A stretch of 64,000 bases of DNA from Saltatorellus ferox (GTDB lineage Bacteria; Planctomycetota; UBA1135; GCA-002686595), in contig CP036434.1 of the NCBI GenBank assembly GCA_007751475.1, forward strand, positions 4,283,524-4,347,523, read 5' to 3'. The notes beneath the pieces were generated by a model that did no database searches, was not told where the DNA came from, and worked only from the letters and a program-made list of their open reading frames with translations. A program made the translations under genes and the position numbers. This document shows, one piece after another, positions 1 through 8,150 of the stretch. Numbering within the stretch: position 1 is the first letter of the stretch; every line of letters begins with the position of its first letter.

Positions 1-456
1 AAGGGTGGCCTCGTGCTCCCAGGGGATATCGATACCGATGCCGGACTTCGAGACATCCCGGGCGGCTCCGATGATGGCGCCAGGCGTGCCGGGGACCGTG
101 AGGGTGACGGCGACGGGCTCGTCCGGGTCGGGATGGACTCGGTAGGCGCGGCGCGGCTCCAGGAGCGAGGCCAGGCTCTGGCGCGTTCGCTCGCCGAAAA
201 GAAAGTGGTACCCCCGCTGGGTATCACCGTCGTTTCGGTAGGCGACCTTGCCGAGGGCCGAGACGCGCTCGCCGGTGTCGGCCCGGAAGAAGGCCAGCTC
301 GCCCGCCCGTCCGACGGGTAGGAGCGGGGCGCCGCCCAGGGGGAACTCGACCTGGACGCGCACTCCGTCCACCGCGTGCCAGACGTCGGTTACGCGGCCC
401 GGCTGACTGCCGGGGAGGCTCGGAACGGTCACGGAAACATGGCTGGGGATGGACAT
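1..456 (-). CDS. PilZ domain protein, 3' end outside window
   Basis: The reverse strand is open from an ATG at 454-456 to the window edge, giving the first 152 residues. The start reads MSIPSHVSVTVPS. After about 100 residues of beta-rich sequence (a YcgR-like N-terminal domain is possible) comes a PilZ-type start, RRAYRVHPD near residue 113, which resembles the RxxxR c-di-GMP-binding motif. It is followed about 30 residues later by ARDVSKSGIGIDI, matching the D/N-x-S-x-x-G motif. Family knowledge: PilZ proteins bind cyclic di-GMP and control motility, exopolysaccharide or transcription. Both ligand motifs look intact, so binding is plausible. The gene is divergent from the ABC exporter operon. 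No clear Shine-Dalgarno precedes the ATG, and the C-terminus is not visible. Confidence 0.75.
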   Translation of the reverse strand, partial: MSIPSHVSVTVPSLPGSQPGRVTDVWHAVDGVRVQVEFPLGGAPLLPVGRAGELAFFRADTGERVSALGKVAYRNDGDTQRGYHFLFGERTRQSLASLLEPRRAYRVHPDPDEPVAVTLTVPGTPGAIIGAARDVSKSGIGIDIPWEHEATL

Positions 457-873
457 ACTGCTTGGGGGTATCGGCTGGAGGCCCGCGTGAGTGAAGCGAC
501 CGCGGGTGGAAAGCGATCTCCCTGGGGCGGAAACAGGACGAAACCACCTTCCCTGGGGGGCATTTCGCCCGACCTGCCAGGTGGCTCAGGTGAGGCGTGA
601 CTGCGCCCAACTCCCGCCCCTGGGACACCGCGAGCCGTCGAGATCCGGGCCTTGTCCCGCTCCTGGGACGCAGACGGGAGGGTTCCCCCGGGCCGGCCAC
701 GCGAAAGCGATCCGATTTTCCTCCAACGGTTTGAGCCAGAGGACGTAGCGCGCCGCCGGGACGAACTCCTTACCGTCCTTGTCCGCATCTGCACCGGGCT
801 GTGGCCCGGCGCAGATTTCATTGCATTCCCCCCATCGTCACGGCCGGGCTCACCGGCCCCAAGATCCAGCCCC
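457..873. other. Divergent intergenic region
   Basis: This gap of about 417 nt separates the divergent PilZ gene and ABC exporter operon, so promoters for both probably lie here. I see no convincing coding sequence and no strong -35/-10 pair. Two small GC-rich hairpins sit close to the exporter ATG: 794-809 (CCGGGC, loop TGTG, GCCCGG) and 842-858 (GGCCGG, 5-nt loop, CCGGCC). The second ends 15 nt before the start codon and could affect translation, but neither has a T-run. Confidence 0.5.
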
Positions 874-1866
874 ATGATTGAGATCCGAAACCTGACCAAG
901 CGTTTCGGGGCCTTCACGGCGGTCAAGAACCTCAGCTTCCAGGCAGCGCCTGGTGAGGTCCTCGGCTTCCTCGGGCCCAACGGCGCGGGAAAATCCACCA
1001 CCATGAAGATGGTGACCGGATTTCTGCCACCGACCGAAGGGACCGTCATCGTTTGTGGCCACGACGTCCTCGAAGATCCCCGCGCTGCCAAGGCCCGGAT
1101 TGGCTACCTCCCCGAAGGTGCTCCCCTTTACCCGGACATGACCCCGCGCTCGATGATGAAATTCGTCGGGGCTGCTCGCGGCATGTCGAGCGGGCGCATC
1201 AAGGAGCGAATGGAAGTCGTCACCCGGCTCGTCGATCTGCACAAGGTCCTGGACCAGCGCATCGAGACGCTGTCCAAGGGCTTCAAGCGGCGGGTCGGTC
1301 TCGCGCTCGCGATCCTGCACGACCCGGACGTGCTCATCCTCGATGAGCCCACCGATGGTCTCGATCCGAACCAGAAGCACGAGGTGCGCCAGCTCATCCG
1401 CTCGATGGCGAAGGGCAAGGTGATCGTGCTTTCGACCCACATTCTGGAGGAGGTCGAGGCGGTCTGCACGCGCGCGATGATCGTGGCTGCGGGGCAGGTC
1501 TGCTTCGACGGGACGCCGGCCGAGCTTCGCGGACGATCGCGCTACGCCGGAGCGATCGAAGTCGCCGTGACCACGGCAGATGCAGAGGGCGCGCGAGCGG
1601 CGTTCGAGGCTCTCGCGAGCGTTCATTCCATCGGCGATCAGGCGATCTACGGCGAGGAGACCCGCTTCGTGCTCTTCCCCGTGAACGGCAGCCGGAACTC
1701 GCTGCTCGACGACGTTCAGCGGATCTCGACCGAAGCCTCCTGGCGCCTCGCCAGCCTGAGCGTGGATCGAGGACGAATGGACGATGTGTTCCGGACGGTC
1801 ACGAGCGAAGGACCGCAGGGCTCCAACTCGGCTGTGCAGCCCATGAAGAGCGGAGAGGTGGCCTGA
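874..1866 (+). CDS. ABC transporter ATP-binding protein (GldA/CcmA-like)
   Basis: Cytoplasmic ATPase of an ABC-2 type exporter, 330 residues. The Walker A motif GPNGAGKST is at residues 34-42, the signature reads LSKGFKRR, and Walker B with the D-loop reads ILDEPTDGLDP, followed by the switch histidine in STHILEE. The C-terminal third is the variable extension of the CcmA/GldA/NatA class. I chose the ATG at 874 because homologues begin with I-x-I-x-N-L-T-K; an upstream extension in frame looks non-coding. It is followed 1 nt later by the permease, then by GldG-like and DUF4340 genes, which is the arrangement of gliding-associated Gld-type exporters. The substrate is unknown. Confidence 0.93.
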   Translation: MIEIRNLTKRFGAFTAVKNLSFQAAPGEVLGFLGPNGAGKSTTMKMVTGFLPPTEGTVIVCGHDVLEDPRAAKARIGYLPEGAPLYPDMTPRSMMKFVGAARGMSSGRIKERMEVVTRLVDLHKVLDQRIETLSKGFKRRVGLALAILHDPDVLILDEPTDGLDPNQKHEVRQLIRSMAKGKVIVLSTHILEEVEAVCTRAMIVAAGQVCFDGTPAELRGRSRYAGAIEVAVTTADAEGARAAFEALASVHSIGDQAIYGEETRFVLFPVNGSRNSLLDDVQRISTEASWRLASLSVDRGRMDDVFRTVTSEGPQGSNSAVQPMKSGEVA

Positions 1867-1867
1867 T

Positions 1868-2602
1868 ATGCGCGGTACCCTCACGATCTTCAAGCGCGAG
1901 CTGGCGGGCTACTTCGCCACGCCGGTTGCGTACGTGTTCCTCATCATCTTCCTGATGCTGGCCGGGGTCTTTACCTGGCAGATCGGCGGCTACTACGACG
2001 TCGGCCAGGCGGACCTGCGGGGCTTCTTCAGCTTCCATCCGTGGCTGTACCTTGCGCTGATTCCGGCCCTCTCCATGCGGCTGTGGGCCGAGGAGCGGCG
2101 CTCGGGGACGATCGAGCTTCTGATGACGCTGCCGATCTCCACCGCGAACGCGGTCGTCGGTAAGTTCCTCGCGGCCTGGGCGTTCACGGGCGTGGCCCTC
2201 GCGCTGACGGCCACCAACTGGCTCAGCGTCAACTACCTGGGCGACCCCGACAACGGCGTGATCCTGGCGAGCTACATCGGAAGTTTCCTGATGGCAGGCG
2301 CGTTCCTCGGCCTCGGCTCGATGCTCTCCAGCATCACCAAGAACCAGATCAGCGCCTTCGTTCTCACGTTCAGCGTCTCGCTTCTCTTCGTGCTGGCAGG
2401 GTTCCCTGCCGTGACCGACGCGGTGAGCGGCTGGGCCCCCGACGTGTTGACAGAATCGGTCCGGAACCTCTCGTTCCTGTTCCACTTCGACGCCATCACG
2501 CGGGGCGTCGTCGACGCCCGCGACGCGCTTTACTTCCTGTCCCTCATCGCCCTCTCGCTCTTCGCGACCGCGATCATCATCGATCTCAAGAAGGCGGACT
2601 GA
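1868..2602 (+). CDS. ABC-2 type permease (GldF-like)
   Basis: Inner-membrane permease subunit of 244 residues, second in the exporter operon. It starts MRGTLTIFKRELAGYFATPVAYVF and contains about six hydrophobic segments, with a cytoplasmic RLWAEERRSGTIELL stretch typical of ABC-2 permeases; this element couples to the ATPase. A purine-rich GGAGAGGTGG (1852-1861) precedes the ATG. The gene starts just after the ATPase stop and 3 nt before the next gene, so the genes are almost certainly co-transcribed. Length and motifs match GldF and other ABC-2 family members. The transported substrate cannot be inferred. Confidence 0.92.
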   Translation: MRGTLTIFKRELAGYFATPVAYVFLIIFLMLAGVFTWQIGGYYDVGQADLRGFFSFHPWLYLALIPALSMRLWAEERRSGTIELLMTLPISTANAVVGKFLAAWAFTGVALALTATNWLSVNYLGDPDNGVILASYIGSFLMAGAFLGLGSMLSSITKNQISAFVLTFSVSLLFVLAGFPAVTDAVSGWAPDVLTESVRNLSFLFHFDAITRGVVDARDALYFLSLIALSLFATAIIIDLKKAD

Positions 2603-2605
2603 ACC

Positions 2606-4555
2606 ATGAACGCATCCAAGCTGAGCCTCATCGGGCTCGCCCTCGGAACGCTCCTGTTCCTCGCCGTGAATCTCTTCGCAGGCCCCGCGCTTCGCGGAGT
2701 CCGAGCGGACCTGACGGAGCAGAAGCTCTACACGCTCTCCCAGGGGACTCGCAACATCGTGAGCGACCTGGAAGAGCCGATCACGCTTCGCCTGTTCTTC
2801 TCGAAGACCGTGTCGGAGGACTATCCGGTGCTCCTCCAGTACGCCGAGCGCGTGCAGGAGATGCTGGAAGAGTTCGTCGCTGCGTCCGATGGGAAGATCG
2901 ACCTGGAGGTCATCGATCCGGAGCCGTATTCGGAGGCCGAGGAATTGGCCGTCGGCTACGGGATCCAGGGGAGCCCGGCGCCGAACGGTGACATGCTCTA
3001 CTTCGGCCTTCTGGGGACCAACTCGGTCGACGACGAGGAGAGCCTTCCGGGGCTCGATCCGCGCCGCGAAAGCTACCTCGAGTACGAGGTGGCGGAGATG
3101 ATCGACAAGCTCGAGCGGCCGGATCTGGCGGTCGTGGGATTGATCACGTCGCTGCCGCTCCAGGGCGGTTCGGTGCCGGCGCAGCAGCCGGGACAGCCGC
3201 CGCAGCCAACGGAGCCGTGGCCGATCATGGATCTGATCCAGCGGCGCTACGAGATCCGGAACCTGCCGCCCGAGACGTTGACGGAGATCCCCGAAGACGT
3301 GGATCTGCTGCTCATGGTGCACCCGAAGGGGCTCACCCCGGAGGGCCTGTACGCGGTGGACCAGTTCTGCCTCAAGGGCGGTAAGGTCGTGGCGTTCGTC
3401 GATAGCTACTGCTTCTTCGACCCGAAGCGGCAGGCGAACGATCCGATGGCCCAGCTGAACGCGGGCGTGGACTCGGGGATCGACGAGCTTCTCATGGCGT
3501 GGGGCGTGGCGATGACGCAGAGCCAGATCGTCGGCGACGAGAGCACCAAGCTCGGGGTACGAGGCGGTGACGGGCGTCAGGTCCAGATCCCGGTGGTGTT
3601 CGACGTATTCGAGGACACGCTCGATCGCGAGGACATCCTGACGTCGAACCTGAAGCAGCTCCGATTTTTCATGCCGGGCCAGCTGAAGCAGGCCGATGAG
3701 GTGCCCGAAGGGGTGAACGTCACGGTCCTGGCGACCACGACCGAAGAAGGCGGTGGACTGGTGGATTCGATGACTCTGCTCGGCGGACTCAATCCCCAGG
3801 ATATCGCGGACGGCTTCGAAGCGAATCAGGGCAAGGTCGGACTGGCCGTGCGCGTGAGTGGCACCGTGAAGTCGGCCTTCCCTGACGGCGCGCCAGGTGC
3901 CGCTGAAGAGGAGAACGCGGACGGAGAGGAGGCCGCGGACGCAGAGGCGAGCACCGACGAGGCGTCGAGCGATCACCTGAGCGTCGCGACGAGCCCCTTC
4001 AACGCTCTCGTGTTCTCGGACGCGGACATGCTGAACGCGAGCGTCTGGGGTCAGCCGATGCAGACGCTCTTCGGCGGGATCCGCTACGTTCCGCAGGCCG
4101 ACAACGCGGCGCTGCTCGTCAGCGCGCTGGAGAACCTCTCTGGCAGCAACGACCTGATCAGCCTTCGAAGCCGCGCCGAGTACCAGCGTCCGTTCACGCG
4201 GAAGCAGGACCTCGAAGCGGTGGCGCAGGAGCGATTCCGCGCGGAGGAGCTGGAGCTCGAAGCCCAGCTGCAGGAGACCGAGGCGAAGCTGAACGAAATG
4301 CAGGCCGCCAAGGATCCCTCGAGCGCGATGCTCTTGTCCCCTGAGCAAGAGAAGGAAGTCGAGAAGTTCCGGGCGCAGCAGGTCGAGACCAAGCGGAAGC
4401 TCCGCAAGGTCAAGCGTGACCTGCGGGCGGAGATCGATTCGCTCGGGACGCGCCTGAAGTTCCTCAACATCTTCGCCCTGCCAGCGCTGATTGCGGCGCT
4501 CGTCGCGGCGGTTCACCTCTATCGCTCCGGTTCGCGGAGCTCGTCACAGGCCTAG
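2606..4555 (+). CDS. GldG-like ABC auxiliary protein
   Basis: Membrane-anchored auxiliary component of the Gld-type exporter, 649 residues. An N-terminal transmembrane helix (about residues 7-25) is followed by a large extracytoplasmic region resembling the ABC_transp_aux/IFT52-like domain: LTEQKLYTLSQGT near residue 37 and a later DLLLMVHPKGL stretch. Around residues 435-455 lies an acidic low-complexity insert rich in Glu, Asp and Ala. Residues about 530-610 form a long charged coiled coil, then a C-terminal membrane helix (about 620-640). Family knowledge: GldG accompanies GldA/GldF in Bacteroidota gliding and in many exporters of unknown cargo elsewhere. It begins 3 nt after the permease, so the operon is firm and the function general. 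Confidence 0.85.
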   Translation: MNASKLSLIGLALGTLLFLAVNLFAGPALRGVRADLTEQKLYTLSQGTRNIVSDLEEPITLRLFFSKTVSEDYPVLLQYAERVQEMLEEFVAASDGKIDLEVIDPEPYSEAEELAVGYGIQGSPAPNGDMLYFGLLGTNSVDDEESLPGLDPRRESYLEYEVAEMIDKLERPDLAVVGLITSLPLQGGSVPAQQPGQPPQPTEPWPIMDLIQRRYEIRNLPPETLTEIPEDVDLLLMVHPKGLTPEGLYAVDQFCLKGGKVVAFVDSYCFFDPKRQANDPMAQLNAGVDSGIDELLMAWGVAMTQSQIVGDESTKLGVRGGDGRQVQIPVVFDVFEDTLDREDILTSNLKQLRFFMPGQLKQADEVPEGVNVTVLATTTEEGGGLVDSMTLLGGLNPQDIADGFEANQGKVGLAVRVSGTVKSAFPDGAPGAAEEENADGEEAADAEASTDEASSDHLSVATSPFNALVFSDADMLNASVWGQPMQTLFGGIRYVPQADNAALLVSALENLSGSNDLISLRSRAEYQRPFTRKQDLEAVAQERFRAEELELEAQLQETEAKLNEMQAAKDPSSAMLLSPEQEKEVEKFRAQQVETKRKLRKVKRDLRAEIDSLGTRLKFLNIFALPALIAALVAAVHLYRSGSRSSSQA

Positions 4556-4573
4556 GCCGGAGGATCTTTCATC

Positions 4574-5869
4574 ATGAAGCAAAGCACGATCAAGTTCCTG
4601 GCCGGTGCCACGGTGGTAGTGGCTGTCGGTGCCTTCGCAGCTTCGAAGCTGCGGAGCCGCGAGACAGCGGCGACGATGGCGGACGAGCCGGTGCTCCCGG
4701 TTCTCCAGGACCGCGTCAACGACGTGACCTCGGTGTTGATCGAGTCGAAAGATGGCTCGCTCACGCTGGAGCGCGGCTCGGAGGGCTGGATGCTGGCCGA
4801 GAAGAACGGCTACGAGGCGAACGCGACCAAGGTTCGCGAGCTGATCCTGGCGCTGCGCGAGGCGCGGGTCGTCGAGGAGAAGACCGCCAACAAGGAGCGC
4901 TTCGACAGGCTGGGTCTCGATGATATAACGGTCGCCGACTCGACCTCGAAGCGCGTCACGCTGAAGGACGACAAGGGCGAGACGATCGCGGCTCTCCTGA
5001 TCGGAGACCAGCGCTTCGCCAAGGGCGGGGCCGCTCCGGCGGCGAACCCGAACGTCCAGCCGGGGCAGCAGTACTACCTGCACCCTGCGGGCGACGGCCC
5101 GGCGCTCCTGGCGACGGGCGAACTGCGTATCGACGCGCGTCCCGTCGGCTGGATCGAGCAGCAGTTCCTGGATATCGGTCGCGACCGAATCCAGGCGGCC
5201 CGCGTGATCCATCCGGACGGCACGACCGTCGAGGCGGCGCGCGCGGAGATGTCGGACGCGGAGATGCAGCCCCTGGGTGTCCCCGAGGGAATGCAGGCGA
5301 AGAAGCTGAACGGAACGCGCCCGTTCCTCGACGCTCTCGCCCGCCTGCGCTTCGATGACGTGAAGAAGGAGGACCAGGTCGACTGGGAAGCCTCGGAGAT
5401 CACGACGGCCGAATTCTTCACCGAGCATGGCCTGATGGCGAAGGTGGAGACCGTCGAGATCCCGAACGAGGACGCGAAGCTGGACGAGGAGGGCAACCCC
5501 CTCCCTGGTCAGTCGAAGGTCTGGGCGCGCTTCGAGTTCCAGATGGCAGACGAGGCGAGCAAGCCCTCAATGCCAGAGCAAGAAGCCGATCCGAACCCGG
5601 AGGAGCCCGAGGGCGACGCAACCTCCACCGAGGAAGACGCCCCGGAGCCGGAGAAGGAGGGCCCTACCGCTGCAGAGCAAGCGAAGGAACTCGCCAAACT
5701 CCAGGCAAAAACGAAGGGCTGGGCCTACGCCCTCCCGAGCTGGAAATCCTCGGCGTTCCGCCTGAAGCCCGACGCGCTCTTCGAAGAAATCCCCGTACCG
5801 GAACTCCCGGACGCCCTGAAGCCAGCGGCAGAAGACCCGACGACGATCCTCGACGACAAGAACGACTGA
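4574..5869 (+). CDS. DUF4340 domain protein, last gene of exporter operon
   Basis: Protein of 431 residues with one N-terminal membrane helix (about residues 7-24) and an extracytoplasmic DUF4340 region. DUF4340 often follows GldG-like genes and is thought to be an accessory of the same exporter; its biochemical role is not established. The sequence shows repeated beta-rich units such as LTLERGSEGWMLAEKNGY. A strongly acidic, proline- and glutamate-rich stretch at about 335-375 looks disordered. A clear GGAGG (4559-4563) lies 10 nt before the ATG, supporting this start. It is followed directly by the long inverted repeat, which may mark the 3' end of the transcript. Confidence 0.85.
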   Translation: MKQSTIKFLAGATVVVAVGAFAASKLRSRETAATMADEPVLPVLQDRVNDVTSVLIESKDGSLTLERGSEGWMLAEKNGYEANATKVRELILALREARVVEEKTANKERFDRLGLDDITVADSTSKRVTLKDDKGETIAALLIGDQRFAKGGAAPAANPNVQPGQQYYLHPAGDGPALLATGELRIDARPVGWIEQQFLDIGRDRIQAARVIHPDGTTVEAARAEMSDAEMQPLGVPEGMQAKKLNGTRPFLDALARLRFDDVKKEDQVDWEASEITTAEFFTEHGLMAKVETVEIPNEDAKLDEEGNPLPGQSKVWARFEFQMADEASKPSMPEQEADPNPEEPEGDATSTEEDAPEPEKEGPTAAEQAKELAKLQAKTKGWAYALPSWKSSAFRLKPDALFEEIPVPELPDALKPAAEDPTTILDDKND

Positions 5870-5876
5870 TCGCCTC

Positions 5877-5989
5877 CCCGCCCGCAAGCGAAACAAACGG
5901 ACCAGGTGCATCCATTCCGGAACAAGTGCACCTGGTCCGTTTGTTCCGGAATGGATGCACCTGGTCCGTTTGTTTCGCTTGCGGGCGGG
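5877..5989. repeat. 49-bp perfect inverted repeat with 15-nt loop
   Basis: Arms at 5877-5925 and 5941-5989 are exactly complementary over 49 bp, with loop 5926-5940. The 19-nt word TGCACCTGGTCCGTTTGTT occurs three times: inverted at 5892-5910 and direct at 5927-5945 and 5956-5974, so the loop carries part of a third copy. The element starts 8 nt after the DUF4340 stop and ends 44 nt before the next start, both genes being on the plus strand. It has no T-tract, so a classical intrinsic terminator is not obvious. A REP/MITE-like mobile palindrome or an RNA-processing hairpin are alternatives. Confidence 0.95.
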
Positions 5990-6033
5990 CGGGGGTTGCG
6001 TTGTGAGGCGTCGGGCGGCACGCTCCTCGCCGC

Positions 6034-7377
6034 ATGGGGCACGATGGGGAGCTGGGTACGGGTGAGGTGGATGGTTGGCGCGTCTTTCGGCTTTGGTGGC
6101 CCCTGGCGGCCAGCTGGATTCTCATGGCCATGGAGCCGACGCTCGTAATCGCCACGGTTTCTCGGCTCGACGATCCCAAGCTGCACCTCGCCGCATGGAA
6201 CTCCGTCGTCTTTCCCGTCAGCCTCGCGGTGGAAGGGCCCATCATCATGATGCTCGCCGCGGCGACGCGGCTCTCGAGCTCATGGGAGCGCTATCGCAAG
6301 GTGATGAGGTACGGCCACCTCATGGGGGTTGGGCTGACCCTCGTACACGCGGCGATTGCCTTTACCCCGCTCTACGACGTGGTCGCAATCGACGTCCTCG
6401 GGTCCGATCCGAGCGTCATCGAGCCCGCACGGATCGGGCTCATGATCATGCTGCCGTGGACCTACGCCATCGGGTATCGGAGAGCCCAGCAAGGAGCGCT
6501 CATCCGGTTCGAGCGTAGCGGCGTCGTCGGGCAAGGCACCCTGCTTCGACTGATCGTCACCGGAGGTGTGCTCTTGACGCTCATGTTCGTGTCGGATTTC
6601 GGCGGTGCCACCATCGCTGGATGTGGCGTGGCCGCGGGGGTCAGCGCCGAGGCGCTGTTCGCCGGATGGCGCGTGCGAGAGATCTACCCCGAGCTTCGGA
6701 AGGCTCCGCCCGGTGAGGAGATCCGGCCCGGCAGCTTCGCCCGCTTCTACGGACCCCTGGCGCTCACGCCGCTCATCACGCTGCTCATTCAGCCGCTCGG
6801 ATCCGCGTCCATGAACCGGATGCCGCAGTCGCTCGACGCCGTCGCGGCCTGGGGCCCGGTGCACGCTCTCGTGTTCACGATGCGCAGCGTTGGCATGGCC
6901 TTCAATGAGGTCGTCGTCACCCTCGTCGCCATCCGCGGCGGTCGCCGGGCCCTGCTCCGCTTCGGGGCCGGCCTCGCCACGGTCACCTCCTCGATCATCC
7001 TCCTCGTGTGGGCCACGCCGCTCGCCGACTTCTGGTTCGGCACGATCCAGAGCATCCCTGGGGAATTGATTCCGGTGGCACGGGTCGGAGTCGGAATCTG
7101 CGTCCTCATGCCCGCCTACCAGGTCGCCCAGAGCTGGTTCCAGGGACTCCTCGTGCATCGCCAGGAGACCCGCGGCATCACGGAGGCGGTCCTCCTCTAC
7201 TTCGTCATCGCCTTCGTCGCCCTGCGCCTCGGCATCGCGTACGCCGATGACCTCGGGTTGAACGGCCTCAGCTGGACCCTCATGTCCTTCGTCGCCGCCG
7301 GCATCCTGCAGACGCTCTATCTCTGGTGGCGCAGTCGACATAGCGCCGACTCGGACGCCGGAGCGAGCGCCGCCTGA
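6034..7377 (+). CDS. MOP-superfamily (ANK/MATE-like) membrane transporter
   Basis: Integral membrane protein of 447 residues with about 12 hydrophobic segments. The phrases LAASWILMAMEPTLVIATVSRL near the start, NSVVFPVSLAVEGPIIMMLAAATRL and AQQGALIRF resemble the progressive-ankylosis (ANK) branch of the MOP flippase superfamily, related to MATE. Animal ANKH exports ATP or citrate-type anions; bacterial members are uncharacterised, so the substrate is unknown. The ATG at 6034 leaves a short hydrophilic leader before the first helix; no strong Shine-Dalgarno is visible and a slightly later start is possible. It follows the long inverted repeat and ends 4 nt from the convergent lipoprotein gene. 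Confidence 0.75.
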   Translation: MGHDGELGTGEVDGWRVFRLWWPLAASWILMAMEPTLVIATVSRLDDPKLHLAAWNSVVFPVSLAVEGPIIMMLAAATRLSSSWERYRKVMRYGHLMGVGLTLVHAAIAFTPLYDVVAIDVLGSDPSVIEPARIGLMIMLPWTYAIGYRRAQQGALIRFERSGVVGQGTLLRLIVTGGVLLTLMFVSDFGGATIAGCGVAAGVSAEALFAGWRVREIYPELRKAPPGEEIRPGSFARFYGPLALTPLITLLIQPLGSASMNRMPQSLDAVAAWGPVHALVFTMRSVGMAFNEVVVTLVAIRGGRRALLRFGAGLATVTSSIILLVWATPLADFWFGTIQSIPGELIPVARVGVGICVLMPAYQVAQSWFQGLLVHRQETRGITEAVLLYFVIAFVALRLGIAYADDLGLNGLSWTLMSFVAAGILQTLYLWWRSRHSADSDAGASAA

Positions 7378-7381
7378 CGCG

Positions 7382-8056
7382 CTACCGGGATCCCAGCAGC
7401 GCCTTCACCGACTGGACCACCTGGGGGCCGATCTCGAAGGGGATCGTGTACGTCATGCTGTAGTACACGATCCTCCAGGTATCGTCCTCCCGCCGGAGGA
7501 CTCCCGTGCCGCGGACGGCGTCGTAGCCGCCGCTATCGAGCTTCTCATCGAACCAGGCCACATCCATGTGCGGCCCGAAGATCAGGTGTCGATCGACGGG
7601 TTCGTTCGACCAGTTCTCCTTCCGAGCGAAGGCCTCCCGGACATAGCTCGAGAAGGTCGCGAGATCCCAGCGCTCATCCGGGTCCGGCCCCATGAACACG
7701 GCGTCGAGCGCGAAGTGGTCCAGGTAGCGGCGATCGTCACCAAGCGCCGCCGCCCTGTGCCAGTCGTCCAGCACCCTCTGCGCTTCGGCCTTCAGTCGCT
7801 CGTCCGAAGGCCCAGGGGTCGCTTCCTCGGCGAGCGCTTCCGGCGCCCCCCCCGCAGCTGCGCGCGCCGCTTCGAGCGCCGCAGCCTTCGCGTCCCCATC
7901 GGAGTTCTCCCGCGACACATCGTCCTCGGCTCTTCCGGCGCGCCCTTCGAGGAGCGGTGGCGCCGGCTGAGTGACCACTTCCGCGGGCGCGAGGCAACCG
8001 GACGTCGCCATGAGAACGAGTACCAGCCCCGCGCTCCCAGAGCGCCCCTTCCCCAT
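7382..8056 (-). CDS. Lipoprotein with SnoaL/NTF2-like domain
   Basis: Predicted lipoprotein of 224 residues. The start MGKGRSGSAGLVLVLMATSGC gives a short signal with a lipobox cysteine; an in-frame ATG at 8074 would add six residues. An alanine- and glutamate-rich linker follows. The last 130 residues look like an NTF2/SnoaL fold: RVLDDWHRAAALGDDRRYLDHFALDAVFMGPD, then a C-terminal beta sheet with VLRREDDTWRIVYYSMTY. This fold occurs in enzymes and in ligand-binding or calcium/calmodulin-kinase-association-like proteins; no catalytic residues can be assigned. It is divergent from the ASPIC/UnbV gene across about 94 nt, and convergent with the MOP transporter with a 4-nt gap. Confidence 0.7.
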   Translation of the reverse strand: MGKGRSGSAGLVLVLMATSGCLAPAEVVTQPAPPLLEGRAGRAEDDVSRENSDGDAKAAALEAARAAAGGAPEALAEEATPGPSDERLKAEAQRVLDDWHRAAALGDDRRYLDHFALDAVFMGPDPDERWDLATFSSYVREAFARKENWSNEPVDRHLIFGPHMDVAWFDEKLDSGGYDAVRGTGVLRREDDTWRIVYYSMTYTIPFEIGPQVVQSVKALLGSR

Positions 8057-8150
8057 GTCTCGATGGAACCACATGCGCACGAGTGTAGGCACCCACCGCC
8101 CGATCTCGTCGCAAGTTCCTGCGGCGGATGGACCTGATAGACTCTCCCCC

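Noticed and set aside
1799-4516. Long open frame on the minus strand opposite the exporter operon
   Set aside because: It is rich in Arg, Leu and Glu without family motifs and lies antisense to genes with strong domain matches. GC-rich coding strands produce such shadows.
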